From the NCBI GenBank assembly GCA_937983075.1, contig CALKAQ010000177.1, forward strand, positions 1-41,574: a DNA stretch of 41,574 nucleotides, in the 5' to 3' direction. Numbering within the stretch: the first letter of the stretch is position 1; the number at the start of each line of letters is the position of its first letter. The DNA comes from an uncultured bacterium (GTDB lineage Bacteria; Bacillota; Limnochordia; DTU080; JAAYLA01). The notes under the pieces were generated by a model. It was given only the letters and a program-made list of their open reading frames with translations, had not been told where the DNA came from and searched no databases. A program made the position numbers and the translations under genes. Shown here one piece after another: positions 1 through 8,189 of this stretch.

Positions 1-141
1 ACAGCCAACAGTCTGGCGTTGTCGGTCGACGGATTCACCTTGGCACCGCTCGACTCGGCTGCGCTCATCGCTGGTCTTTTGCTGCTTGGCATTGGACTCG
101 CAAGTTCATCGCAGACGGGAAGGAAACAGCATGAACATTGA
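1..141 (+). CDS. C-terminal end of a membrane protein, probably an ABC transporter permease (partial)
   Basis: Frame 1 is open from the window edge to a TGA at 139-141 and encodes about 46 residues. The middle is a clear membrane segment (about residues 20-35, rich in Ala, Leu, Ile and Gly) followed by a short polar tail (SQTGRKQHEH). The stop lies 11 nt inside the next gene, whose ATG is at 131, so the two are translationally coupled. A membrane protein ending just before an ABC ATPase is typical of ABC-2 type exporters, hence the permease guess. The family cannot be confirmed because only the tail is in view. Confidence 0.6.
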   Translation, partial: TANSLALSVDGFTLAPLDSAALIAGLLLLGIGLASSSQTGRKQHEH

Positions 142-1003
142 GCTCCGTAATGTCGGTATGCAATTCGGGGAGCGGCGCGCGTTGAAGTCGCTATCGATGC
201 GCCTACCGGACGAAGGGCTGCTTGTCGTCGGGGGGCCGAATGGTGCGGGAAAAACGGTCTTGTTGAAGCTGCTCGCCGGCGTTGTCGATCCGACGGACGG
301 AGCCATTCTTTGGGACGGCGTACCGATTTCAGCAAGAAAAATGGCGTATAAATTTCGTCTCGGCTACTCGCCGCAAAATCCAACGTTTTACGAGGAGCAC
401 ACGGTGATCAAGTGTTTGACGTATTTTGCCCAGCTGAAAGCGATTCCAAGTCACTTGTGCCCCAAGCGAGTAGCCGAGGTCGTGCAGATGATTCGCCTGC
501 AGGCTGTTGCGAAACGCAAGGTGAAACACCTGTCGGGTGGGGAACGAGCACGGCTTGCTTTCGGCATCGCCATACTCAACGATCCCGATCTGCTTCTTCT
601 CGATGAACCGGGAACGGATCTCGACCCCGAAGAACGGCGCAACTTGTGGGATCACATTGCGTCTTTGCGGCCTGGTCGGACGATAGTTTTGGCAACGCAT
701 ATTTTCTCTGGCCTCGAGGGATTGGCGGACCGCTTGCTGATTTTGGATGATGGTGCAGTGGTATGCGATGCCGACGTGGATGTGCTGTTGGAAGCTGTTG
801 CACCTTTTGTATGGCAAGTTGTCGATGAGCAGCAGGAAGCTCATCCGGACTGGGCGGATGCGTGCTTGATCGTCCGGAAACGTCGGCGCGGCAGCGTGAC
901 GGAATGGCGGCTGCTGGCGGAACGCCGGCCTGTGCCGCATGCGGAGCGGGCGGAGCCTACATTGGAAGATGCATATTTGTGGGTACGGTGGCGGGGTTGT
1001 TGA
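131..1003 (+). CDS. ABC transporter ATP-binding protein
   Basis: A 290-residue ATPase that would energise transport with the membrane partner encoded just upstream. All nucleotide-binding motifs are visible: Walker A GPNGAGKT (residues 35-42), Q-loop Gln82 (SPQNP), signature LSGGE (134-138), Walker B LLLLDEP (about 155-161) with the catalytic Glu, and the switch His in ATH (190). The last 70 residues form a short C-terminal extension as in ABC-2 type exporters. I chose ATG 131 over the in-frame TTG at 86 because AAGGAA lies just upstream at the usual distance and the protein then begins directly with the first strand of the fold. Substrate unknown. Confidence 0.9.
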   Translation: MNIELRNVGMQFGERRALKSLSMRLPDEGLLVVGGPNGAGKTVLLKLLAGVVDPTDGAILWDGVPISARKMAYKFRLGYSPQNPTFYEEHTVIKCLTYFAQLKAIPSHLCPKRVAEVVQMIRLQAVAKRKVKHLSGGERARLAFGIAILNDPDLLLLDEPGTDLDPEERRNLWDHIASLRPGRTIVLATHIFSGLEGLADRLLILDDGAVVCDADVDVLLEAVAPFVWQVVDEQQEAHPDWADACLIVRKRRRGSVTEWRLLAERRPVPHAERAEPTLEDAYLWVRWRGC

Positions 1004-1045
1004 TTTGGGGCTGTGGGAATGTTCTCCTCGCGCAGCCGACGAGAA

Positions 1046-1558
1046 CCAGAATCCTGGGGTTGTCTTGCTGCAGTCAACAGGAAGCCCAAGTTTCCGGTAC
1101 TATTTCGGCAACAAGCCCGGGATTTTGGGATTGTTCCGCCCCAAGCCTTGGGGTAGGCCAAGTTCTTGGGCTTCATCTTTCAGCAGAGCCAGAATTTTGG
1201 GCTTTGCTCGCCGCAACCCTTTTACACTCCCAGTTTCCTGGGCTTATTTTGCAAATAGGCCCAGGTTTCTGGGCTTGTTTCGTCTCAACGGCAAAAAAGG
1301 CCGAATTTCTGGCTCTATTCCGTGAATAATCCCAGGATTCTGGGGTAATCATGCGCCGATCCGTTAGCAAGCCCAACTTCCTGGGAATAGCTCGCCAACA
1401 ATACCAGAATCCTGGGGTTGTCCCGCTATAACTCTTCAATAAGCCCGGTTTTCTGGGGCAATTTCGTCAACCAGCCCAGAATCTCGGGGTATCACATCCC
1501 ACTCGTCAATAGCCTCAGTATCCTGAACTATCTCACCAATAGAACCGAGATTTCGAGC
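1046..1558. repeat. Array of about 16 degenerate short palindromes with alternating 31/40-bp spacing
   Basis: The gap between the ABC gene and ogt is filled by copies of an imperfect inverted repeat of the form CCCAGAATYCTGGGG. Taking the CC before the A/G as anchor, copies lie at 1046, 1086, 1117, 1158, 1189, 1230, 1261, 1301, 1332, 1373, 1404, 1445, 1476, 1515 and 1545. An extra perfect palindrome (CCCCAAG-C-CTTGGGG) sits at 1139-1153. Successive distances are 40, 31, 41, 31, 41, 31, 40, 31, 41, 31, 41, 31, 39, 30, so the true unit is a 71-72 bp dimer. The links are also weakly alike (for example TTTCGTCAACAAG, CTCGCCAACAATA). Copies decay toward the right edge, and the last lies inside the 3' end of ogt. 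No convincing gene lies here. Confidence 0.9.
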
Positions 1559-2171
1559 TTGTTTGCAGCGCCTCGTTCATGAAGGAAGAGTTTCTGGTGT
1601 TTTGGCGATTTGTTCCAACATAACCACAATGGCTGCTGTGCTCCCACTCCAACTGCAAAAGCCTGCGCTTCAAATCAAGTCCTGCACGGAAGCCGGTCAG
1701 TGACCCGTCTTTGCCGATCACACGGTGACACGGAACAAGAATCAGCACGGGATTCGCCCCGATCGCTGCTCCTACGGCACGTACTGCTGAAGGCCTCCCT
1801 ATACGTTGCGCTATTTCGGAGTACGAACGTGTTGCACTGAAGGGAATATCTCTGAGCGCATTCCAGACGGAAAGTTGAAAAGGGGTGCCCCTGAGATCCA
1901 GCGGTATCGTGAAAATGCTGCGCTTGCCTTGAAAGTATTCAACCAGCTGTGTCGCATAAGGCTTTAAGCGGGCATCGGCTTGAATCAAGGGGCTTCTGGG
2001 AAAATGCTTCGCGGTCCACGCTGTCCATTCGCCATTTGAATCATCCTGAAGCCCTGCCCAGCAGACGCCTCGATCCGTAGCAACAAGTCGCATATCCCAA
2101 GTATGAAAACGGATGACTGTCCAATACAGAGGCGGCGTCTCAAATGAACGCATTTGTTTCACCATCTCCAT
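1533..2171 (-). CDS. ogt: Methylated-DNA--[protein]-cysteine S-methyltransferase (O6-alkylguanine repair)
   Basis: A 212-residue suicide repair enzyme that moves the alkyl group from O6-alkylguanine to its own cysteine. The active-site motif is intact (VPCHRV, Cys148), followed by the usual GxLTGFRxGLxxKRxLLxLE end. The DNA-binding helix with the arginine finger (RPSAVRAVG, Arg131) and the N-terminal domain are present. The ATG at 2171 has GGGAG about 5 nt upstream. About 37 extra residues follow the family's normal C-terminus; they are low in conservation signals and the last ones are encoded within the edge of the palindrome array, so the tail is probably not functional. It is transcribed away from the membrane-protein gene behind it, 69 nt apart. 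Confidence 0.9.
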   Translation of the reverse strand: MEMVKQMRSFETPPLYWTVIRFHTWDMRLVATDRGVCWAGLQDDSNGEWTAWTAKHFPRSPLIQADARLKPYATQLVEYFQGKRSIFTIPLDLRGTPFQLSVWNALRDIPFSATRSYSEIAQRIGRPSAVRAVGAAIGANPVLILVPCHRVIGKDGSLTGFRAGLDLKRRLLQLEWEHSSHCGYVGTNRQNTRNSSFMNEALQTSSKSRFYW

Positions 2172-2240
2172 TTGGCTCCCAACCGTCCCGATGCACCTCC
2201 CCGATCAGCGCATAACCAACATCCGGCCACCGGCGTCAAG

Positions 2241-2936
2241 TCAATCGTCAGTCAGGCGTGCGCTCATCCACAGTTGCCATCCCAAAGACAGCAGCCATAA
2301 GGCAAAGGCGGCTGCGGGCGGAGCAAGGATGAACAGGGCGACGTCAGGATTAAGCCATGTCCAAGGCTGCGCTACCATCAGTGCTGCGCCGGAAATGATG
2401 CCCAGCCACACAAATCCGGCAGGAAATCGGCGGGTACGCAACAGTTCGATGCTCCAGAGCAAAGCGGCGAAGCCGAGCAGCGCTGCTGCTGCGTATCCGG
2501 CTGCCAACGTCGCTGCCCATGTCGCTGCAATCAGATTGGTCACGGCAGGTGTTGTCGTGGGATGAAAAAATGCTTGGGCGAGCGCAGTGCCGGCGACTGC
2601 TTCGAAAGTGAAGATGCCGAGCCACAATGTCGTGCTGATCAAGGTCGCGCCTTTGGCGAACCATGAAAACGCGGTCATCTGCAGGCGTTCCAGCCAAACG
2701 TGGAGCGCCATCAGTCCGAGCCCCAACAGTGTGATGGCGATCGCCAAACCCCAGTGAATCAAGGACCAATGTTGGGATGCGATGATTTCACTCATCGCAT
2801 CGCTCGTCGCAAACGGATCAAACGTAGGCGGATGCAAAATGCTGATAAGTCCGAACAACAGCGTACCGGCTATAATCATGCAGCCGCCCCACCGGCGAAG
2901 CGCGGCCCGGCCGACTTGATATCGTGCGGATGCCAT
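2241..2936 (-). CDS. Six-helix integral membrane protein of unknown function
   Basis: A 231-residue hydrophobic protein that I do not recognise with certainty; it resembles DUF4386-like bacterial membrane proteins. About six membrane segments are visible at residues 15-35, 57-79, 90-112, 135-160, 170-190 and 195-220. The N-terminus (MASARYQVGRAALRRW) is short and basic, so it probably faces the cytoplasm. There are no obvious catalytic motifs. The ATG at 2936 has GAGGAG about 10 nt upstream. It lies between ogt and the aminotransferase on the same strand, with gaps of 69 and 105 nt, so co-transcription is possible but not shown. Confidence 0.6.
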   Translation of the reverse strand: MASARYQVGRAALRRWGGCMIIAGTLLFGLISILHPPTFDPFATSDAMSEIIASQHWSLIHWGLAIAITLLGLGLMALHVWLERLQMTAFSWFAKGATLISTTLWLGIFTFEAVAGTALAQAFFHPTTTPAVTNLIAATWAATLAAGYAAAALLGFAALLWSIELLRTRRFPAGFVWLGIISGAALMVAQPWTWLNPDVALFILAPPAAAFALWLLSLGWQLWMSARLTDD

Positions 2937-3041
2937 CGATCACCGACTCCTCGAGAAACGTTTCGTTTCCACGAGTGTACCCGGGAGCGGCGAATAGGAA
3001 ACATCCGTGCTGCAGTGACGTCATGTCATGAACGCCGTACG

Positions 3042-4205
3042 TCATGAGTCGGCAAGCTGCTTGCGCAGAAAGTCGGCTAAGCGAATCACCCCGGTCTCAA
3101 TCTCGGAAACATCCACCTGACTGAACGAAAAGCGCATGGTATGCGGCGGCCCGTTGAAGGCCGGGCCGGGAACGAACGTGACCCCGGCTTCTCTGGCCTG
3201 GGGCAGCAACGATGCGGTATCGAGGCCTTCGGGCAAGCGAATCCAGATGAAGAAGCCGCCACCCGGGCGGTTCCAAGTGACGCCGTCCGGCATATGCTTT
3301 TCCAGTGCTTCGAGGGAGCGGTCGCGCTTGGCGCGATAGGCGGCAAGCGGCGGCTCGAGGCCATACCGTTCGAGCCAAAGTTCGACGAAGCGTTGACCGA
3401 AAGAGTTGGTGGCCAGATCGGTCGCTTGCTTGAGAAGTGCGAGCCGTTCGATGATTTCGGGTGCCGCCGTAATCCAACCGATGCGAATTCCCGGTACAAG
3501 CGCCTTGGAAAAGGACCCCATGTAGATGACCCGCCCGTCGGAGTCGTAGCTGGCGATGGGCCGCGGCGGTTCCTGATCGTAGGCGAGGTGTTGGTAAGCG
3601 CCGTCCTCGACGATGAGAAAGTCATATGCGGCGGCCGCTTCAAGGAGAGCGGCACGGCGTTCCGGCGTGAGTGTGGCACCGGTTGGATTTTGGAACGTGC
3701 TGACGGTGTAAAGGAGCTTGGCTCGCTTGGCCTGTTCAGCATCCAAGCGGCTGGGATCGATGCCATCATCGTCCAGCGGTGCCGCCACGAGCTCGCCGCC
3801 GTAAGCTTCCATGGCCTGGATGCCACCGATATATCCCGGCGTGTCAATGAGCACCTTGTCACCCGGATCGATAAACGCCTTGGCCAGCAAGTCGAGCGCC
3901 TGCTGCGATCCGTGGGTGATCAGAACAGACTCCGGCCCCACCTTGACGCCCAACTTGTCCATGTGCGCCGCAATGCGCTCACGCAGCTGTATGCGTCCTT
4001 CCGTGGGGCAATATTGCCAAGATGTTCGGTCGGCAGCGGCTGCCGCCGAAACTTCCGCGATGCGTTCGAGATCGAATAGGGCGGGATCCGGCAGTCCGCC
4101 TGCAAAAGAAATGACACCCGGATAATGGACAAGCACTTCCTTCAGGCTGTCGTCGGCGGTCGCAGCGGCCCGCACGGAAAGGTGGCGTTCGGCAGCAAAA
4201 GACAA
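3042..4205 (-). CDS. PLP-dependent aminotransferase of the 2-aminoadipate / MocR-like class I group
   Basis: A 387-residue fold-type I aminotransferase. The PLP-binding lysine is in GSFSKALVPG (Lys234). Other cofactor contacts are visible: GSQQALD (99-105), FQNPTG (Asn173) and the VEDGAY Asp/Tyr pair (201, 204). The C-terminal RPGGGFFIW motif is intact. It lacks the N-terminal GntR DNA-binding domain of true MocR regulators, so it should be a plain enzyme acting on 2-aminoadipate, branched-chain or aromatic amino acids; the substrate cannot be decided. The start is a TTG at 4205 with AGGAGG 9 nt upstream and no better start nearby. It is divergent from the MazG-like operon, 209 nt away. Confidence 0.85.
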   Translation of the reverse strand: MSFAAERHLSVRAAATADDSLKEVLVHYPGVISFAGGLPDPALFDLERIAEVSAAAAADRTSWQYCPTEGRIQLRERIAAHMDKLGVKVGPESVLITHGSQQALDLLAKAFIDPGDKVLIDTPGYIGGIQAMEAYGGELVAAPLDDDGIDPSRLDAEQAKRAKLLYTVSTFQNPTGATLTPERRAALLEAAAAYDFLIVEDGAYQHLAYDQEPPRPIASYDSDGRVIYMGSFSKALVPGIRIGWITAAPEIIERLALLKQATDLATNSFGQRFVELWLERYGLEPPLAAYRAKRDRSLEALEKHMPDGVTWNRPGGGFFIWIRLPEGLDTASLLPQAREAGVTFVPGPAFNGPPHTMRFSFSQVDVSEIETGVIRLADFLRKQLADS

Positions 4206-4414
4206 TCGAAAAAGCCTCCTTTACCTCCGTCTTTTCAAGCTTATTCCTTCGGGGGTCGAAAAACTCCTGCGCATACCCAAGGGAGATTGATCAATTCTGG
4301 CAAGTTCCGTAGATGCGGCAATCGTCCAGGATTTGTTCATGCATTGAGGGAGGAGATGGCCTTCCGGTCGCCGAAACTAGGCCCACGGTTCTTGTGTTGC
4401 AAGGAGGCCGAACT

Positions 4415-4729
4415 ATGCCATCCGATCCCGGTGCAGGTATCGCACGCGATCTGAAAAGTATCGAGTGGTTAAAGACGGAGCTGGTAGCCGGAGTTGCCGG
4501 TTTGTTCCGAGCGCTTTGGAAGAATGCCGAAGAAAGTGTTGTCGAGCGTCTCGCCAACTTGGTGATCACGTCGTACGTGCTCGGGCGTCGGCTGGGTATT
4601 AGTCACGAACGTCTCGATATGAAAATCGAGCAGACCGTGCGGGCCAACATCGCCAACGCGCACGAACTCGAAGCATGGTACGGCGACTTTTCGGCGTATC
4701 TCAACCACATTGAAAACAAAAAGAGGTGA
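4415..4729 (+). CDS. MazG-like family protein
   Basis: A 104-residue, mostly helical protein. MazG-like proteins of this type sit upstream of yybS-rplI in many Firmicutes and are related to nucleotide pyrophosphohydrolases, but the short forms often lack the full EExxE metal motif; I see none here, so enzymatic activity is doubtful. The body runs from LKSIEWLKTELVAG through a helical VVERLANLVITSYVLGRRLG segment to AYLNHIENKKR. ATG 4415 is chosen because AAGGAGG lies 7 nt upstream; the open frame extends back to 4313 without a good ribosome site. The stop codon is embedded in the ribosome site (AGAGGTGAT) of the next gene, so the two are coupled. Confidence 0.7.
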   Translation: MPSDPGAGIARDLKSIEWLKTELVAGVAGLFRALWKNAEESVVERLANLVITSYVLGRRLGISHERLDMKIEQTVRANIANAHELEAWYGDFSAYLNHIENKKR

Positions 4730-4738
4730 TTAAGGGGG

Positions 4739-5692
4739 GTGTCGCAGCAACCGTCCCCGGAATATCAGGTTCTTCAAGAACGCCTGCTCTACGGTGGTGC
4801 AACCGTCTTATTGGCCCTGATGGGTGCTTTTTTGCTCCCGTTGCTTTTTGCTGCGACCGTCCCATTGGGCGTATTGACCTACCGCCAAGGCATGCGCGTC
4901 GGCACCATTACGGCGCTGTTGGCGGGCTTGGCGGCCGGAATATTCTCGTTGGGGGCGCTCGTTGCCGTAGTGGTCGTACTGGCCCTGGGGTTGACGTTAG
5001 GCGCGGGTTTGCGAGAAAAAGTTCCTCCCCTGCCGCTGTTTGGCATTGGAACGGCTGTAACGCTGGTTATTTTTTTGTTGTTGAGCGCAGCGTTTCAAGC
5101 GGTTACGGGAGTCAACCCGGTCGACGAAATCTTTGCAGCGTATGAGCAGATGGTCGAAGAAGTTTCCGAAGGACCGATGGCCCGTCAGCTCTTTTCTGAC
5201 GATGCCGACATCGAACGTTTCCGGACTATGATGTTGGCAATGGGGGAGTTGATGCGCCGGACGTTGCCCGGTCGTGGTTTTGTGGCGGCGGTTGCACTCA
5301 CTTTTTTGAGTCTTGCCGGCATCCGGCGCGGGCTCGGGACTGACAGTGAGCAGTTGCCTTGGTTTCCGCCGTTTCAGCAATGGCGCTTTCCGGCGGGCAT
5401 GGCATTGCTTTTTGTTGCCGTAGTCTGGCTGGGCAGGCTGGGCAGCCAATGGACCGTGATCGCTCAAAATATTCAAGTTGTGCTTGTCGCTGCCTTTGTG
5501 GTGCACGGATTGTCGGTGGCCTACTATTTTTTGAGCCGGTGGGGGGCACCACGCGCTTTTATTATCTTCCTGGCCGTTTTGGTTCTGGTTTATGCTTCGG
5601 TGTTTTTCGTAATGCTCGGGTTGCTGGATGCGGTATTCAACATCCGGAGACTGCAAGTTTCGAAAGGATCTAAGGAGGATTCAAGGCGATGA
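4739..5692 (+). CDS. DUF2232 (YybS-like) integral membrane protein
   Basis: A 317-residue membrane protein with about eight hydrophobic segments, split by a polar loop at roughly residues 125-175. Its size, topology and place directly before rplI match the YybS/DUF2232 family of Firmicutes. The biochemical role is not known; a substrate-specificity (S-component-like) membrane fold has been suggested for the family. GTG 4739 has the near-perfect site AGAGGTGAT at 4722-4730, which overlaps the stop of the MazG-like gene. The 3' end overlaps rplI by four bases (ATGA). Confidence 0.8.
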   Translation: MSQQPSPEYQVLQERLLYGGATVLLALMGAFLLPLLFAATVPLGVLTYRQGMRVGTITALLAGLAAGIFSLGALVAVVVVLALGLTLGAGLREKVPPLPLFGIGTAVTLVIFLLLSAAFQAVTGVNPVDEIFAAYEQMVEEVSEGPMARQLFSDDADIERFRTMMLAMGELMRRTLPGRGFVAAVALTFLSLAGIRRGLGTDSEQLPWFPPFQQWRFPAGMALLFVAVVWLGRLGSQWTVIAQNIQVVLVAAFVVHGLSVAYYFLSRWGAPRAFIIFLAVLVLVYASVFFVMLGLLDAVFNIRRLQVSKGSKEDSRR

Positions 5693-6135
5693 AAGTCATT
5701 TTGCTTGAAGATGTGAAGAAGCTGGGCTCCAAGGGGGATATCGTCGAAGTATCCGACGGATATGGCCGCAATTTTCTCATTCCCCGTGGCCTGGCCGTCG
5801 CCGCTGACGCGTCCAACCTCAAGCAACTCCAGCATGACAAGAAAGTCGAACAACGCAAAGAGGCGCGGGAGCTGCAAGAAGCGCAAGAGTTGAAACGACG
5901 GCTTGAAAGCATGTCGTTTACGCTCGATGTGAAGTCCGGCGATAAGGGTCGGCTTTTTGGTTCCATTACTTCCGGAGACATCGCAGAAGCGGTCAAAAAG
6001 CAGGCTGACGTCGAAATCGATCGTCGGAAAATCGAGCTCCCCGACCCGATCAAGAGCGTTGGCGACTATTCCGTCTCGGTTCGCCTGCACCCCAAGGTCA
6101 CCGCACAATTGAAAGTAGTGGTACGGGCTGTATGA
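5689..6135 (+). CDS. rplI: 50S ribosomal protein L9
   Basis: A 148-residue protein of standard L9 length. The N-terminal domain shows the L9 signature: MKVILLEDVKKLGSKGD then VSDGYGRNFLIPRGLA (about 20-36), which binds 23S rRNA. A long charged connecting helix spans about 40-80, and the C-terminal domain starts near GRLFGSIT and ends with VSVRLHPKV. The strong site TAAGGAGGAT precedes ATG 5689, which overlaps the upstream stop. The 3' end overlaps lonC by ATGA at 6132-6135. Confidence 0.97.
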   Translation: MKVILLEDVKKLGSKGDIVEVSDGYGRNFLIPRGLAVAADASNLKQLQHDKKVEQRKEARELQEAQELKRRLESMSFTLDVKSGDKGRLFGSITSGDIAEAVKKQADVEIDRRKIELPDPIKSVGDYSVSVRLHPKVTAQLKVVVRAV

Positions 6136-8189
6136 GGTACTTGCTGAAACGACTCAACATGAAGCGGCGAAGTTCTGGGGGGCCGAAGATTCCCGGTCGT
6201 GAATTGGAACGCCGGGTCGATGGCTTGTTTGCGTTGTTGGGCGAGTTGTATGGTCCCGATCGGCTGGTGTTGAAAGCTGGGAAGCTGGACGCATTGGAGA
6301 AAATGCGGTCGAAGGTTCTTGAAGACCGCGTCATCGCTTTATGCCGCATCGTCCACGAGGATCCTACGTTGAGCGACGTGCCTGAGCTTGACGAGCTGCC
6401 GGGCCTGCTCGACGACATTCATGACGCGTTGGCCGAGCAGATGGCACGGCGCTCGATCGAGGAAGACATCGAACGGCGCGTGGCCATGAAAATGCAGGAG
6501 CGGCACGAAGAATTCGTCCGCGAACTCAAAATCCAAGTGTTGAAAGAGGATGGAGGCCCGGACAACGCCGCTACCTTGAAGAAATACGCCGAATTGGAGA
6601 AGAAAGAGCACACGCAGCTGGCCCGGTCGATCGCCGAGCTGCTGCGGCCGTCCAATGTCGACGAAGTCGTCGGGCAAGCGCGGGCGATCAAGGCGTTGTT
6701 CGCAAAAATTGCATCGCCGTTTCCGCAGCATGTCATTTTGTACGGTCCTCCAGGAGTCGGAAAAACGACGGTGGCACGGCTCGCATTGCAGCATGCGGCG
6801 AAACTGCCGTTCACCCCGTTCCCGGAAGATGCGCCTTTCGTCGAAGTTGACGGTGCGACGCTCCGCTGGGATCCGCGTGAGGTCAGCAACCCCTTACTCG
6901 GTTCGGTGCACGATCCGATTTATCAAGGCGCTCGGCGGGATTTGGCCGAATCGGCTGTTCCCGAGCCGAAGCCGGGCCTTGTCACGGAAGCCCACGGGGG
7001 TGTGCTCTTCATCGACGAAATCGGCGAAATGGATCCCATGCTGCAGAACAAGCTTCTCAAGGTCCTTGAGGATAAGCGGGTCCGGTTTGAATCGGCTTAT
7101 TACGATCCTCACGACCCGAACGTCCCCAAATACATCAAGAAGCTGTTCGAGGACGGGGCGCCTGCTGATTTCATCCTCATTGGGGCAACGACGCGAGATC
7201 CTTCGGAAATCAACCCTGCATTGCGCTCCCGCTGCGCGGAAGTGTTCTTCGACCCGCTCGGTCGCGCCGACATCCATCGCATTGTTCGCAATGCAGCCGA
7301 AAAGCTGCAAGCCGAGCTCGACGATGAGGTGCCGGAAATCATCAGCCGCTATACTGCGGAAGGCCGCCGGGCCGTCGGAATACTCGCCGACTCGTACGGA
7401 ATCGCTCTGTCACGCCAAAGCCCGTACGCCGATCCTGCGAACGGACCATTCACGCCTGCCAAAAAGGGGCTGAAGCGGGAAACGGGCAAAGTGCGGATCA
7501 CGACCGCCGATATAGCGGAAGTGGTGCGCATCAGCCGGCTCACGCCGCAAGTTCAGGTCGTCCCTTCGGACCAACCGGAAATCGGGCGCATGTTCGGCTT
7601 GGGAGTGAGCGGTTTCGTCGGTTCGGTGCTCGAAATCGAAGCGATTGCGTTTCGTTCGGCTCAGCCTGGAAAAGGCAGCATTCGCTTCAACGAGACGGCA
7701 GGCCAAATGACGCGCGATTCCGTGTTCAACGCCGCCTCGGTTGTCCGGCGCATCACCGGAGAAAACTTGGCCAACTGGGACATTCACGTCAACGTCATCG
7801 GTGGGGGGCGCATTGACGGGCCTTCGGCGGGAGCGGCCATCCTTCTGGCGATCATCTCGGCTCTTTGGGAACGGCCCGTCTATCAAGATATCGCCATTAC
7901 GGGGGAAATCTCCATCCAGGGACGGGTGAGACCCGTCGGCGGCATCTACGAAAAGATTTACGGCGCGGTGCAGGCCGACATCAAACGTGTCATCATCCCC
8001 AAAGAAAACGCCGACGAAGCGCCACAGCTTCCGGACGTCAAGATTTACCCGGTGTCTACGATCGATGAAGTGCTCGACCTCGTCTTCCCGGGTGGTGTCG
8101 GACGACTGCCGATTCGAGGGCAAATGCCGTCTGCCGCCGGTTTGCCGTATGGAGCGGTGTCGTCGATGCAGAGGGGGATCGGCACGTGA
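6132..8189 (+). CDS. lonC: ATP-dependent protease LonC (Lon-like AAA+ protease)
   Basis: A 685-residue Lon-type protease without the LonA N-terminal substrate domain. Residues 1-170 are a charged helical region with coiled-coil character (95-165). The AAA+ module has Walker A GPPGVGKT (205-212), Walker B VLFIDE (291-296) and an arginine-rich sensor region (NPALRSRC). The protease domain holds the Ser-Lys dyad: Ser565 in DGPSAGAA and Lys608 in GGIYEKIYGA, 43 residues apart as in E. coli Lon. LonC-type enzymes degrade unfolded proteins; some show ATP-independent peptidase activity. In many Firmicutes this gene follows rplI, as here. It overlaps rplI by 4 nt and aroE by 4 nt (GTGA). Confidence 0.92.
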   Translation: MRYLLKRLNMKRRSSGGPKIPGRELERRVDGLFALLGELYGPDRLVLKAGKLDALEKMRSKVLEDRVIALCRIVHEDPTLSDVPELDELPGLLDDIHDALAEQMARRSIEEDIERRVAMKMQERHEEFVRELKIQVLKEDGGPDNAATLKKYAELEKKEHTQLARSIAELLRPSNVDEVVGQARAIKALFAKIASPFPQHVILYGPPGVGKTTVARLALQHAAKLPFTPFPEDAPFVEVDGATLRWDPREVSNPLLGSVHDPIYQGARRDLAESAVPEPKPGLVTEAHGGVLFIDEIGEMDPMLQNKLLKVLEDKRVRFESAYYDPHDPNVPKYIKKLFEDGAPADFILIGATTRDPSEINPALRSRCAEVFFDPLGRADIHRIVRNAAEKLQAELDDEVPEIISRYTAEGRRAVGILADSYGIALSRQSPYADPANGPFTPAKKGLKRETGKVRITTADIAEVVRISRLTPQVQVVPSDQPEIGRMFGLGVSGFVGSVLEIEAIAFRSAQPGKGSIRFNETAGQMTRDSVFNAASVVRRITGENLANWDIHVNVIGGGRIDGPSAGAAILLAIISALWERPVYQDIAITGEISIQGRVRPVGGIYEKIYGAVQADIKRVIIPKENADEAPQLPDVKIYPVSTIDEVLDLVFPGGVGRLPIRGQMPSAAGLPYGAVSSMQRGIGT

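Noticed and set aside
1173..1439. Small proteins with repeated PGFW-like motifs on either strand of the array
   Set aside because: The repeated residues come from translating the DNA palindromes; no ribosome sites and no consistent frame.
1046..1558. Possible CRISPR array
   Set aside because: Repeats are degenerate palindromes with alternating spacing and the links resemble each other; there are no unique equal-length spacers and no cas genes nearby.
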